This document shows, piece by piece, positions 1-9,392 of a DNA stretch of 64,000 nucleotides. A model generated the notes under the pieces. The model searched no databases. It was not told the origin of the DNA and was given only the letters and a program-made list of their open reading frames with translations. Origin of the DNA: DATDAH01 sp963845425 (GTDB lineage: Bacteria; Actinomycetota; Acidimicrobiia; Acidimicrobiales; DATDAH01); the NCBI GenBank assembly GCA_963845425.1, contig CAWJSC010000002.1, positions 310,001-374,000 of the forward strand. Reading direction: 5' to 3'. The stretch's first letter is position 1, and each line of letters starts with the position of its first letter. The position numbers and the translations under genes were made by a program.

Positions 1-109
1 CGTCGGAGTCCCAATCGAATCGTCGGCATGCCACCCACCCTCGTCCGGTCGCCCGAGAGACGTTGGCGCCGTCGGGGCCTCAAGCGAAGTCCTGAGCGCC
101 GCGACACCC

Positions 110-1450
110 ATGCCTGGTCCACCTCCGCTCGAGGACCAGCGCCGACCGGCGGTGCGGAGCGCCGTGGCGCTCGGCCGTCCTGGACCGGATCGCCTTCCGC
201 TCGCCGTGGTCGGAGCGGGCGTGGCGATGCTCCCCCTGCTGAACCCCAAGGGGCCGGTGAACACCGGACCCGTCGACCTCCTGCTCGGGGCCGGGATCCT
301 GATGGTCGCGCTCTGGGCCGGCACCACGCGGGCCCGGATCCACGTCCCGTACGCCGTTCCCGTCGCGGGGCTCATCGTGGCCGGCTTGATCGCGGCGATG
401 GCCGGCAGTGAGCCGATCGCCGGCGTGGGTGCGGTCGTGCAGGAGGCCTTCCTGCTCGCGTGGTGCGCGGCGGTCACGACCATCTGCCGTACCCCACAGG
501 CCCTGCGGTTCGTCGTGCGCACATGGTGCGTGAGTGCGACGGTCTGGGCCGTCGTCCTGGTGCTGTCGGCGGCCAGCGGCCAAACCCAGATGCCCGGCGG
601 CAGAGGCGGGTATGGGGACCGGGCCCGGCTCTGGTTCGACCACCCCAACCTGGCCGGCAACTACTTCGTGATCTCCCTCTTCGTCGTCCTGGCGACCCGA
701 TACCCGAGGCGACCGGTCGCTCGGGCCTTCGCGGTCGTCGCCCTCCTCGCCGCCATGCTCCTGGCCGGGTCGAACACCGCGCTGTTGTGCCTGCCGGTCG
801 GCGGCCTGATCATCGTCTTTCTGCGGGTCCGCAGCCGGAGCAGCTCCGCCTCCGCCCTTGCCCTCGTCCTCTGCCTCGTCCTGGCCGGCGGCGCGGTGTG
901 GACGTTCGTCGGCCAGTCGGCCCTGGACAGCGTCCAGTCGACCGACAACTCGGTCCTGCGCTACTCCGTCGCCCGCAGCTCTCGTAGTGCCGGCGGGCGA
1001 GAGTCCCTGTTCTCCTCCTCATACCAACTGTTCCGCGAGAGCAACTTCATCGGCATCGGCCCGTCGTCGACCGAGGAGGCCCTCGCGGCGTCGGGGTCGA
1101 ACCTCGTGAAGGAAGCGCACAACGACTACCTCGGCACGCTCGTCGAGCGAGGGCCACTCGGGATCATTGCGCTCCTGGCCCTCATGGGCGCGGTAGTCGT
1201 ACGCGTCATCAGCGCCCAGCACTTGTCGCCGGAATGGGCGTCGGTCGTCCCCAACCCCGCCGCCCTCGCCGCAGCCGCGGTGGCATTCGCGCTCACCGCG
1301 TTGACCCACGAGGTGCTGCACTATCGGCACTTCTGGACCTACCTCGCCGTGCTCGGGGCATTGCACCTCGCCCGGGAGGACGATCCCGAGCTCGGGGCCG
1401 GCTCGCGGTCGTCGCCGGAGTTCGCTCCCGAGCGGCGCGATGGTTCCTGA
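110..1450 (+). CDS. O-antigen ligase/polymerase-like membrane protein
   Basis: Polytopic membrane protein of about 446 residues with roughly ten hydrophobic segments. It has the family's late extracytoplasmic loop, here containing AHNDYLGTLVERGPLG (about residues 342-357), and the earlier DHPNLAGNYF motif (about 180-189). Wzy/WaaL-family proteins polymerise lipid-linked repeat units or transfer finished glycan at the outer face of the cytoplasmic membrane. The next gene, a flippase, overlaps its end by 11 bases, so the two are co-translated. The frame stays open to the window edge, so the ATG at 110 may not be the true start. Which of the two activities it has cannot be told from sequence alone. 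Confidence 0.82.
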   Translation: MPGPPPLEDQRRPAVRSAVALGRPGPDRLPLAVVGAGVAMLPLLNPKGPVNTGPVDLLLGAGILMVALWAGTTRARIHVPYAVPVAGLIVAGLIAAMAGSEPIAGVGAVVQEAFLLAWCAAVTTICRTPQALRFVVRTWCVSATVWAVVLVLSAASGQTQMPGGRGGYGDRARLWFDHPNLAGNYFVISLFVVLATRYPRRPVARAFAVVALLAAMLLAGSNTALLCLPVGGLIIVFLRVRSRSSSASALALVLCLVLAGGAVWTFVGQSALDSVQSTDNSVLRYSVARSSRSAGGRESLFSSSYQLFRESNFIGIGPSSTEEALAASGSNLVKEAHNDYLGTLVERGPLGIIALLALMGAVVVRVISAQHLSPEWASVVPNPAALAAAAVAFALTALTHEVLHYRHFWTYLAVLGALHLAREDDPELGAGSRSSPEFAPERRDGS

Positions 1451-2924
1451 CCCGACGGCCGCCTCCTCGCGACGCGAGGGGTCCACGGCGGGGCGGATGG
1501 CGGCCAATTCGACCTGGCAGATGGTCTCCTTCGCGGCCCGGGCGGTCTCGGGCCTGGGGGCCGTCGTGCTCATCGCCCGGTCGGGCGGCCCGCAGGCCCT
1601 CGGTACCTTCCAGTTCGCGCTGGTGCTCACCAGCTTCCTGCCGTACTACTTCGGGCTCCCCAGCCTGCTCACCCGCGAGGTGGCGCGCCGCCCGGAGGAG
1701 GGCCGGACATGGGTCGAAGGCGGGACGCTGATCGCGCTGGCGGCAGGGGCGGGCTTCAGCGTGGCGCTCGCCGTGGGCGCTCGAGCAGTGGGCGCATCCC
1801 CCGAGACCGCCGTCGCGGTGGCACTGGCCAGCATCGGCATGGCCTTCGACGGCGTGGCCCGAGTCGAGTTCGCGGCCTTCTGGGCGTGGGAGCGGATGAG
1901 CCTGGAGGCCTTCGTCACCGTGGTGCAGGAGGCGGTGTTCCTCGCCGCCGTGGCCAGCGTCGTCTGGGCGGGCGGTGGCGCCACCGGCGCGCTGCTCGCC
2001 TTCGCCGGATCTCGGGCCCTGGGGGCGACGATGGGCTGGCTACTCGTCGCTCGCCACCTCGGGGCGTTGCCGATCCCCCGCGGCAACCCCTCGTTCCTCC
2101 GCACCACGGTGCGTCGGTGCACGCCGTTCGCGGTCAACGACACCTTGACCCTCACCTACATGCGCGCCGATTCCATCCTGCTCGGCCTCTTCAAGGGACC
2201 AACGGCGGTCGGGCTCTACCAGGCCGGCACGAACCTCGTGCTGAACCTCAACGTCCTCGCCCGGTCGATCAACCACGCCCTCTACCCGCGGATGAGCAGG
2301 GCCTGGCCGGGCAAGGTGCAGACCTTCTGCCGGCTCCGGGACGCCTCGTTCCGCACGATCTCGCTCATCGCCGTGCCCGCGACCGTGGGCAGCTTCCTCC
2401 TCGCGGCCGAAACCATCGACTTCCTCTACGGGCCCGAATTCGCTCCCGCGGTCGCCACCTACCAGCTGCTCGTGCTCGTCATCCCCGTCCGGATGCTCGG
2501 GAACACGCTCAGCCTGTCACTAGTGGCCACCGACCGTCAGAAGCAGCGCGTGGTCGCCGTCGCCACGGCCGCCGCCCTCAACATCGTGCTGAACCTCTTC
2601 CTCATCCCGAGGTGGTCGTACCTGGGTGCGGCCATTGCGACGGTCATCACCGAGTCCTGCCTGTTCGTGGCCTACGGCCTGCTCCTGCGCCAGGTCGCGG
2701 GTCGTTCGGACCTCTTGAGCTCACTGAGCCTCCCCGGCCTCGCCACCCTCCCGATGGGCGCCGCCATCGTGGCCATGCGGGGCAATGGCCTCGTGGTGTC
2801 GATCGCGGTCGGCGCGGCGGTCTACGTCGTGGCCATCGCCGGCTTGGCGATGATGCAGGCAACCGGCAGCACGAGACGTCGGCCGCGCGCCCTGATGGCC
2901 AGCCTGGTGAGGCCGGCCGCATGA
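1440..2924 (+). CDS. Wzx-type polysaccharide flippase
   Basis: A protein of 494 residues made almost entirely of hydrophobic segments (about 12-14), with the MATE/MVF fold pattern of oligosaccharide flippases. The N-terminal stretch NSTWQMVSFAARAVSGLGAV and the central YQAGTNLVLNLNVLARSINHAL (short excerpts of each are typical) fit the family. Members move undecaprenyl-linked repeat units across the cytoplasmic membrane. The start ATG lies inside the end of the polymerase-like gene, giving a flippase-polymerase pair as in Wzx/Wzy systems. No priming glycosyltransferase is visible, so the rest of the cluster probably lies upstream of the window. Confidence 0.85.
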   Translation: MVPDPTAASSRREGSTAGRMAANSTWQMVSFAARAVSGLGAVVLIARSGGPQALGTFQFALVLTSFLPYYFGLPSLLTREVARRPEEGRTWVEGGTLIALAAGAGFSVALAVGARAVGASPETAVAVALASIGMAFDGVARVEFAAFWAWERMSLEAFVTVVQEAVFLAAVASVVWAGGGATGALLAFAGSRALGATMGWLLVARHLGALPIPRGNPSFLRTTVRRCTPFAVNDTLTLTYMRADSILLGLFKGPTAVGLYQAGTNLVLNLNVLARSINHALYPRMSRAWPGKVQTFCRLRDASFRTISLIAVPATVGSFLLAAETIDFLYGPEFAPAVATYQLLVLVIPVRMLGNTLSLSLVATDRQKQRVVAVATAAALNIVLNLFLIPRWSYLGAAIATVITESCLFVAYGLLLRQVAGRSDLLSSLSLPGLATLPMGAAIVAMRGNGLVVSIAVGAAVYVVAIAGLAMMQATGSTRRRPRALMASLVRPAA

Positions 2925-2942
2925 GCACTACTGGCTGGTGCG

Positions 2943-4918
2943 AACCGCATCCACGGGGTCGGGCGGGATGGGGGGCGGGGGTGCTTGGACGTGGCGGCGT
3001 CACGGCGATAGCGTCGGCAGGACTGGGGTCATCGGAGCCTGGTGGTGTGGAGGGGTAGCTGATGCGGCGTCGTAGGTACCGGTTGATCGCGTTGTCCTTG
3101 AGTGCGGCCCTCGTCTTCTCGCTGGTCGGGGGGGGCGACGCGGAGGCGCTCATCACCACGACCCAACCGCAGCTCACCTTCAACCATCTGATCCGGACGT
3201 CGCCTCCCTTGGGGTCGACGGCCAGGCTGCAGGACAACGAGGGCAGCGCGTATGTTGCGGGGGACGACGCGTTGTGGATGGCGTCGGACAACGACGACGC
3301 GCTATTCGAGTTCGACCGCACGACCGGGGCGCAGCGTCGGAAGGTGGCCCAGTCGGCGTTCATCAACGCCCCTCGCTTCGGTGTGGGCGGCACCGCAGGC
3401 CAGGCGCGCACCGAGGACCTCGAGGCGCTGGCCTACGACGCCAACGCCGACGTGATCTACGCCTTCTCGGGGAGCACGAGCGCGACCCCGACCGCCTTTC
3501 GCCTGACCCGGGACGCGAACCAGCAGTTCCAGGTCGACTCCTGGCAGCCGCTGCCCTCGGAGTGGACCGGCGCCGGGTGGCGCTTGGCCGACGGCCTGAC
3601 CTATGTCGCGAACGGCTCGACCATCCGCACCTATGACTTCGCCACCAACACGTTCGGGACCTCGTTCTCGATCTCGGGGCTCTCCAAGATCACCGGGGTC
3701 GACTTCGACGATGTGACCGGTGACCTGTTGGCGGTCAACAGCAGTGAACGCCTCTACCGGGCGTCGATGACCACCAGGACGATCCTGGCCGGATGGAACG
3801 GCATCAGCCTGACCGGTTTCGGTCTGCTCGACACCCGGGCGGTCGAGGTCATCGGCGAACAGCTCCTCGTCACCGACGGCGCCGACTCCGCGGCGCGGCC
3901 GGTGACCGACCCCATGTCCCACGCCGTCTTCGTGTTCGACGTCACCGGACCCGGCGGGTCCGCGCCGACCGCCAGCTTCACCGCGACGCCGACCAGCGGC
4001 ACCGCACCGCTCAATGTCAGCTTCACCGACACCAGCACCGGCACGCCTACGAGCTGGCTCTGGGACTTCGGCGACGGCGGCACGTCGACCGCGCAGTCGC
4101 CCTCCCACACCTACACCAGCAGCGGAACCTTCGCCGCGACCTTGATCGCCACCAACGGGCAAGGGCCCTCCGCCCCCAGCTCGCCGCGCACCATCACCGT
4201 CAACCTGCCGTCGGCGCCGACCGCCAGCTTCACCGCGGCCCCGTCCAGCGGCACCGCGCCGCTCCCCGTCGCCTTCACCGACACGAGCAGCGGTGGGCCC
4301 ACGGAATGGGCCTGGGACTTCGGCGACGGCGGCACGTCGACCGCGCAGTCGCCCTCGCACACCTACACCACCACCGGGACCTTCACCGCAACGTTGATCG
4401 CCACCAACGGGCAGGGGTCCGACACGACCACCCGCACCATCACCGTCAACGAGGCGCCGACCCAGTTCACCGTGCCCCTCAACGCGGACACCTACGTCAA
4501 CACCTCGAGCCCGACCAAGAACTACGCCACCTATGCGTACATGAAGATCCACTCCCCCGACCCCACCGAGTACCGGTCGCTGGTCCGGTTCACCCTGAAC
4601 GGGCTCAGCGGCGCGCCGAGCTCGGTGAAGCTGCGGCTCTATGTCACCGACGGGAGCGCCAGCGGCGGCAACTGGTACCTGGTCTCCAGCAACTGGACCG
4701 AGAGCACCGTGATATGGGGCAACAAGCCCGAGATCTCCGGCAGCCCGGTGGCTTCTGTCGGCACGGTCACCGCCGGCACATGGGTCGAGATCGACCTGAC
4801 CAGCGCCGTCACCGGCAACGGCACCTACTCCTTCGAAGCCGTCTCCACCTCAACCAACACCGGGGAGTACTCGACCACGCAGGGGGCAAACCAGCCACAG
4901 GTGGTCGTTGTCCAGTAA
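2943..4918 (+). repeat. Long direct repeat, copy 1 (promoter plus PKD gene)
   Basis: This stretch, including about 119 bases before the start codon and the whole coding region, recurs at 12221-14190 in the same orientation. The offset is 9,278 bases until a 6-base length difference in the PKD part. The middle (about 3330-3960) looks identical by eye, and homology stops at the stop codon. It is a segmental duplication that brackets the epimerase, sulfotransferase and ATP sulfurylase genes. Confidence 0.9.
3062..4918 (+). CDS. Secreted propeller-like/PKD/CBM96-like protein, copy 1
   Basis: Secreted protein of 618 residues. A basic N-terminus and hydrophobic core (MRRRRYRLIALSLSAALVFS) form a signal peptide. 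Residues about 35-300 resemble a beta-propeller, with blade-like segments such as LEALAYDANADVIYAFSG. Two PKD domains follow (about 303-380 and 385-465), each with WDFGDGGTSTAQSPSHTYT. The C-terminal 160 residues match the DNRLRE/CBM96 type (ADTYVNTSSPTKNYATYAYM). GGAGGGG ahead of the ATG is a clear ribosome binding site. PKD and CBM96-like modules usually mediate surface or polysaccharide contact, so binding of the local exopolysaccharide is inferred. No catalytic residues are recognised. It is nearly identical to the gene at 12340. Confidence 0.8.
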   Translation: MRRRRYRLIALSLSAALVFSLVGGGDAEALITTTQPQLTFNHLIRTSPPLGSTARLQDNEGSAYVAGDDALWMASDNDDALFEFDRTTGAQRRKVAQSAFINAPRFGVGGTAGQARTEDLEALAYDANADVIYAFSGSTSATPTAFRLTRDANQQFQVDSWQPLPSEWTGAGWRLADGLTYVANGSTIRTYDFATNTFGTSFSISGLSKITGVDFDDVTGDLLAVNSSERLYRASMTTRTILAGWNGISLTGFGLLDTRAVEVIGEQLLVTDGADSAARPVTDPMSHAVFVFDVTGPGGSAPTASFTATPTSGTAPLNVSFTDTSTGTPTSWLWDFGDGGTSTAQSPSHTYTSSGTFAATLIATNGQGPSAPSSPRTITVNLPSAPTASFTAAPSSGTAPLPVAFTDTSSGGPTEWAWDFGDGGTSTAQSPSHTYTTTGTFTATLIATNGQGSDTTTRTITVNEAPTQFTVPLNADTYVNTSSPTKNYATYAYMKIHSPDPTEYRSLVRFTLNGLSGAPSSVKLRLYVTDGSASGGNWYLVSSNWTESTVIWGNKPEISGSPVASVGTVTAGTWVEIDLTSAVTGNGTYSFEAVSTSTNTGEYSTTQGANQPQVVVVQ

Positions 4919-5006
4919 GGCTGATGCACTCCATTCCAGCGGCCTGTGGGGGACGCTGACCCGCCTACCCCTCACTCGTCATCGACTTCGGTCCGATAAG
5001 GGAAGG

Positions 5007-6008
5007 GTGACAACCGAGTTCGGCACGCCCCTCCGGCCAAGGGCCACATCGACGCGTCCGGTCGTCGTCACCGGTGCCGCCGGGTTCGTGGGCTCTCACC
5101 TCGTCGACACGCTGCTGGCCCAGGGCGACACCGTCGTCGGGATCGACTGCTTCACGCCGTACTACTCGTCGGCGGCCAAGCGCCAGAACCTCGAGGGCGC
5201 GCTCGCGTCCGACCGGTTCACCCTCGTCGACGCGGACCTCCGCGTGGCGGATCTGGTCAGCCTCTTCGGAGGGTGTGACACCGTGTTCCACCAGGCCGCG
5301 CAACCCGGGGTGCGGCTGTCGTGGACCGACGGCTTCTCGGAGTACTCGAGCCACAACGTGCTCGCGACCCAGCGCCTGCTCGAGGCCGCTCGAGCCGCAG
5401 GGGTGCGCCGCGTGGTCTACGCGTCGTCCTCGTCGGTCTACGGCAACCAAGACCGCTACCCGACGGTGGAGACGGACTTGCCGCGCCCCTACAGCCCTTA
5501 CGGCGTCACGAAGCTGGCGGCCGAGCACCTGTGCGGCCTGTACGCCGAGAACTGGGGGGTGTCGACGGTCGCCTTGCGCTACTTCACCGTCTTCGGCCCC
5601 CGGCAGCGCCCCGACATGTCGATCCACCGGCTCTGCGAGGCCGTGCTCACCGGCGCGAGCTTCCCCCGCTTCGGTGACGGGACCCAGGTCCGGGAGTTCA
5701 CCTACGTCGCCGACATCGTCGCCGCGAACCTGAGCGCCGCGGCCGCCGAGGTCGCTCCCGGGACGGTGGTCAACATCGCGGGTGGCGGGGAGATCACGCT
5801 CAACGAGCTCATCGCGCTGGTGGGCGAGCTCGCCGGGACGCAGGTCATCGTCGAGGACCAGCCGGCCCAAGCGGGCGACGCCAAGCGCAACGGTGGCGCG
5901 ACCGAACGCGCCCACCGCCTCCTCGGCTGGTCGCCGCAGGTGAGCCTCCGTGAAGGCCTCGCCGCCCAGCTCGCCTGGCACCGGGCCCGCCGACAGCTCA
6001 CGGTCTGA
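5007..6008 (+). CDS. NAD-dependent UDP-sugar 4-epimerase (UDP-glucuronate 4-epimerase-like)
   Basis: Extended short-chain dehydrogenase of about 333 residues. The Rossmann motif GAAGFVG follows soon after the start, then SSSSVYGN and the catalytic YGVTK (Y-x3-K). The best family match is UDP-glucuronate/UDP-glucose 4-epimerase, which supplies epimerised nucleotide sugars to glycan synthesis in the cytoplasm. I chose the GTG at 5007. A TTG at 4908 would also be in frame, but it lies inside the duplicated PKD gene and would add an unrelated 33-residue leader. Substrate specificity cannot be read from the sequence. Confidence 0.85.
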   Translation: MTTEFGTPLRPRATSTRPVVVTGAAGFVGSHLVDTLLAQGDTVVGIDCFTPYYSSAAKRQNLEGALASDRFTLVDADLRVADLVSLFGGCDTVFHQAAQPGVRLSWTDGFSEYSSHNVLATQRLLEAARAAGVRRVVYASSSSVYGNQDRYPTVETDLPRPYSPYGVTKLAAEHLCGLYAENWGVSTVALRYFTVFGPRQRPDMSIHRLCEAVLTGASFPRFGDGTQVREFTYVADIVAANLSAAAAEVAPGTVVNIAGGGEITLNELIALVGELAGTQVIVEDQPAQAGDAKRNGGATERAHRLLGWSPQVSLREGLAAQLAWHRARRQLTV

Positions 6009-6140
6009 CCGCAGGGTTCGGCGAGTGGGAATCGCTGGTCACCACGTGCCTGGGCCCCTTGGTCACCAGACCGTTTTCGGAGTACTCTGTGCGCAAAGGC
6101 GGGCGCGGCGGCGCTACCCGAACAGGCGAGGGAACGGGAA

Positions 6141-7046
6141 ATGTCTGGCGACCTGAAACCCCCCATCATTCTCTTCGGCAACTTCCGTTCCGGGACCACA
6201 ATCGTCCAGAACGTCGTTTCCGTGAATCCCGGGGTCGTGGGATGGTACGAGCCCAATTCCCTCTGGCTCTATGCCGACCCGGGCCGACACCACGACGAAT
6301 TTGACGAGCGCGACGCGACCGACAAGGTCAAGCGCTACATCCGCAGCCAGTTCCTGAAGTACCAGCAGGAACACGGCAATTGCATCGTCCTGGAGAAGTC
6401 GCCCCACAACATCCTCCGCATCCCGTACGTAAAGGCGATCTTCCCCGAGGCCACCTTCCTCTACATGGTGAGAGATCCCTTCTCGTTCATCAGCTCCGTC
6501 GAACTGAAATGGCAACGAACGGTCACCCCCACTGGCGCGCTACGCCGCCTGAAGGAAACGCCGATCAGCCAGGTCCACCACTACGTGGGCAAGTACAGCA
6601 AACAGCTGTACTACAAGCGCGTCCTACGGCGGAAGTACCTCGCGGCCTGGGGCCCGCGCTACCGAGGCATGCACGAGGACCTGAGAACGCTGGACATGTT
6701 CACGGTCATCTCCCGGCAATGGTCTGAAGCCTCGAAGAAGGCCGAAGAGGACCTCGCCGTGTTCGATCCGGGTGAAGTCCTGAGACTCCGATATGAGGAC
6801 TTCGTCGCCGACCCCGTCGCCGACCTGGAACGCATATGCGCTCACTGCGGGCTGGAGATGACCCCGGACATGGTGAAGGCAGCAACCGAGACCGTCAAGT
6901 CCGACAGGACACAGAAATGGCGCCGTTTCGACCCGCAGGACTTGGCCCGCATGGTCCCGGAGTTGAGTGGCGAGATGCAGCGGCATGGTTATGAGGTTCC
7001 GGCCGAGCTCACCCAGGCCATAACCGAGATCGACGCTGCGCCATGA
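6141..7046 (+). CDS. PAPS-dependent sulfotransferase family protein
   Basis: A 301-residue protein with the 5'-phosphosulfate loop FGNFRSGTT at residues 12-20. The 3'-phosphate-binding strand YMVRDPFSFISS lies near residues 110-121, with the expected Arg and Ser. Members transfer sulfate from PAPS to hydroxyls of carbohydrates, lipids or small molecules. GAGGGAACGGGAA before the ATG serves as the ribosome binding site. It is followed within 52 bases by an ATP sulfurylase fusion, so acceptor sulfation and sulfate activation are encoded together. A sugar acceptor is inferred from the surrounding glycan genes. No APS kinase is seen in the window. Confidence 0.85.
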   Translation: MSGDLKPPIILFGNFRSGTTIVQNVVSVNPGVVGWYEPNSLWLYADPGRHHDEFDERDATDKVKRYIRSQFLKYQQEHGNCIVLEKSPHNILRIPYVKAIFPEATFLYMVRDPFSFISSVELKWQRTVTPTGALRRLKETPISQVHHYVGKYSKQLYYKRVLRRKYLAAWGPRYRGMHEDLRTLDMFTVISRQWSEASKKAEEDLAVFDPGEVLRLRYEDFVADPVADLERICAHCGLEMTPDMVKAATETVKSDRTQKWRRFDPQDLARMVPELSGEMQRHGYEVPAELTQAITEIDAAP

Positions 7047-7098
7047 GACGTGTAGTCAAGAACCCGACATCTACGGCGACGACCAGGAACCTCCCGGA

Positions 7099-9315
7099 AT
7101 GACCCAGACCACGAAGGACGCCCCCCTGTCGGCCGAGGCAACGGCCGGCAATCCGACCCCGGCGATCCTCTGCACATTGGGCCCGGCGTCGCTCGAGCGG
7201 CAGACCATTCAACGGCTCGAACAGAGCGGCGCTTCCCTGTTTCGCATCAACCTGTCGCACACCAAGGTGGCTGATCTACCGCGAGTGATTCAGACGATCC
7301 GTGAGGCAACTGACGTCCCGATCTGCCTGGACAGTGAAGGAGCACAGATCCGGACCGGCGAGTTCGCTCACGGCAGCATCGAGTTGCGGGACAGCACCGT
7401 GGTACGGGCGCACCTCCGGCGGGTGGCCGCCGATGACAAGAACTTCAACTTCTACCCTCGGGACATCGTCCGGCTGCTGGAATTGGGGGATTTCATCAGC
7501 ATCGACTTCAACTCGGTGTTGGTGCAAGTCGTCGCCACCGACGATGACGGCGTCTCGATGCGTGTGCTCCAAGGCGGGCTCGTCGGTCAGAACAAGGCGG
7601 TGACGGTCGAGCGGGACATCCCGATGCCTCCGCTGACCGAAAAGGACGAGGCCTCCCTGAAGCTCGGTCGTGAGATGGGCCTGTCTCACTTCGCCCTCTC
7701 CTTCGCCGGTCGCGGCGAGGATGTGCAGCACGTACGCGAGATCGTCGGCGAGGATGCGTTCGTGATCTCGAAGATCGAGTCCCGTAGCGGTTTGAGCAAC
7801 CTCGAGGAGATCGCGGCGGGCTCGAACGCCCTGCTCATCGATCGCGGCGATCTCTCTCGACAGGTGCCCATCGAGATGCTTCCCCAGGTCCAGAAGAGCA
7901 TCATTCAACGGGCCAAAGCGGTCGATTGTCGGGTCTACGTCGCCACCAACCTGCTCGAGTCGATGGTCTCGACGCCCACGCCGACGCGGGCCGAGGTCAA
8001 TGATGTCTACAACACGCTGGTGGATGGAGCCGATGGGCTGGTGCTGGCCGCCGAGACCGCGATCGGGGAGTATCCCATCCAGTGTGTGTCGATGATCAGC
8101 AAGATCATCCGCGGGTTCGAACGGTCTGAGTACGCCGACGCCCACGTCTATGCGCTCGACGCCGTGTCGATGCTCGCCGAGCCGCACGGTGGCTGGCTGG
8201 TGCACCGAGAAGCAGGCCCGACGGATCTCGAGACCATGGGGAGCCTGCCTCGCCTGGCCGTTTCCGACCGAGATCTCATGGACTGCGAACAATTCGGCTA
8301 CGGCACCTACTCGCCCCTCACGGGATTCATGGATCGCGACACGCTCGAATCGGTGCTCGAGACCTATCGCCTGCCCAGCGGCGATGTCTGGACGCTGCCC
8401 ATGCTCCTGCAAGTGGAACGCGATGCCGTTTCTGGATGGGGACCCGGAGAACGGGTGGCGCTGACCAACGCTCAGGGCATCGTCCACGCCCTCCTCGATG
8501 TCTCGGAGATCTACCACTACGACCAGGGCGACTTGGCCCAGCGGATGTACGGCACGACCAGCCGCGACCACCCTGGCGTCGTCAACCTCATGGCCCAGGG
8601 CGATGCGTTCGTGGGCGGAGATGTCACCCTCGTGCGACCGTTGGACTCTCCCCTACGCCATTACCTGTTGACGCCGGCGCAGACGCGCTTCATCTTCACC
8701 CGGCTGGGTTGGTCACGGGTGGTTGCTTTCCACACCCGGAACGTGGCGCATCGCGGGCACGAGTGGATCCAGAACCGGGCGCTCGAATTGACCGGCGCGG
8801 ATGGCCTCTACATCAACCCCGTGGTGGGTTCCAAGAAGCCGGGAGACTTCTTGGCGGAGCCGATACTTCTGAGCTACGAGCGACTGCTCGAGTTCGGCTG
8901 CTATCCGAAGGGGAGAGTCGTTCTCGGCAGCTTCTTCACCTATTCTCGTTACGCGGGGCCACGAGAAGCGGTCTTCACCGCCCTGTGTCGCAAGAACATG
9001 GGATGCAGTCATTTCATTGTCGGGCGCGACCACACCGGGGTGGGCGACTTCTACGCCCCCGATGCCAACCGAAACCTCTTTGCGTCACTCGGTGACATAG
9101 GGGTCGAGCCCGTGTTCTTCGATGCGGTCGGATACAACAGCAGCACGGACGCATACGAAGTCGATTCAGGCGCTCCGCTGAGGACCATCTCCGGAACCGA
9201 GGTACGCGAGACCCTGCGGGCCGATGAGCACCTGCCTGATTGGTTCATGCGGGACATCGTCCAGGAGGGTCTGCTGGAAGAGCTTCACAAGGGCAACCCG
9301 CTGTTTGTGGAGTAA
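7099..9315 (+). CDS. Pyruvate kinase-like/ATP sulfurylase fusion protein
   Basis: A 738-residue two-part enzyme. Residues about 20-345 match the A and B domains of pyruvate kinase: FRINLSH (49-54), CLDSEGAQIRTGEF, ISKIES with the catalytic-type Lys (about 225), DRGDL (248-252) and ATNLLESM (282-289). The regulatory C domain of pyruvate kinase is absent. Residues about 360-735 are ATP sulfurylase: HTRNVAHRGHE (545-555), GRDHTGVGDF (642-651) and SGTEVRETLR (698-707). ATP sulfurylase makes APS from ATP and sulfate. Channelled ATP regeneration or PEP-dependent control by the first half is inference only. The canonical DTKGPE is replaced by DSEGAQ, so pyruvate kinase activity is uncertain. It lies just after a sulfotransferase gene. 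Confidence 0.88.
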   Translation: MTQTTKDAPLSAEATAGNPTPAILCTLGPASLERQTIQRLEQSGASLFRINLSHTKVADLPRVIQTIREATDVPICLDSEGAQIRTGEFAHGSIELRDSTVVRAHLRRVAADDKNFNFYPRDIVRLLELGDFISIDFNSVLVQVVATDDDGVSMRVLQGGLVGQNKAVTVERDIPMPPLTEKDEASLKLGREMGLSHFALSFAGRGEDVQHVREIVGEDAFVISKIESRSGLSNLEEIAAGSNALLIDRGDLSRQVPIEMLPQVQKSIIQRAKAVDCRVYVATNLLESMVSTPTPTRAEVNDVYNTLVDGADGLVLAAETAIGEYPIQCVSMISKIIRGFERSEYADAHVYALDAVSMLAEPHGGWLVHREAGPTDLETMGSLPRLAVSDRDLMDCEQFGYGTYSPLTGFMDRDTLESVLETYRLPSGDVWTLPMLLQVERDAVSGWGPGERVALTNAQGIVHALLDVSEIYHYDQGDLAQRMYGTTSRDHPGVVNLMAQGDAFVGGDVTLVRPLDSPLRHYLLTPAQTRFIFTRLGWSRVVAFHTRNVAHRGHEWIQNRALELTGADGLYINPVVGSKKPGDFLAEPILLSYERLLEFGCYPKGRVVLGSFFTYSRYAGPREAVFTALCRKNMGCSHFIVGRDHTGVGDFYAPDANRNLFASLGDIGVEPVFFDAVGYNSSTDAYEVDSGAPLRTISGTEVRETLRADEHLPDWFMRDIVQEGLLEELHKGNPLFVE

Positions 9316-9392
9316 CCCTTGTCGATGGTGTCGCGAGAGAAGGCGGCACGCCGGTCACCCGAGGAACGGGGCGCACGATCTCGCGATGCCGC

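Noticed and set aside
3302..4552. Long open frame antisense to the first PKD gene (and its counterpart at 12307-13824)
   Set aside because: High G+C makes antisense frames stay open; the translation is Gly/Arg/Val-rich without domains, and the sense strand has a signal peptide and conserved domains.
9331..9386. TCGCGAGA and TCTCGCGA as a terminator between convergent genes
   Set aside because: The arms are 40 bases apart and the 8-mer is nearly self-complementary, so a chance match is likely.
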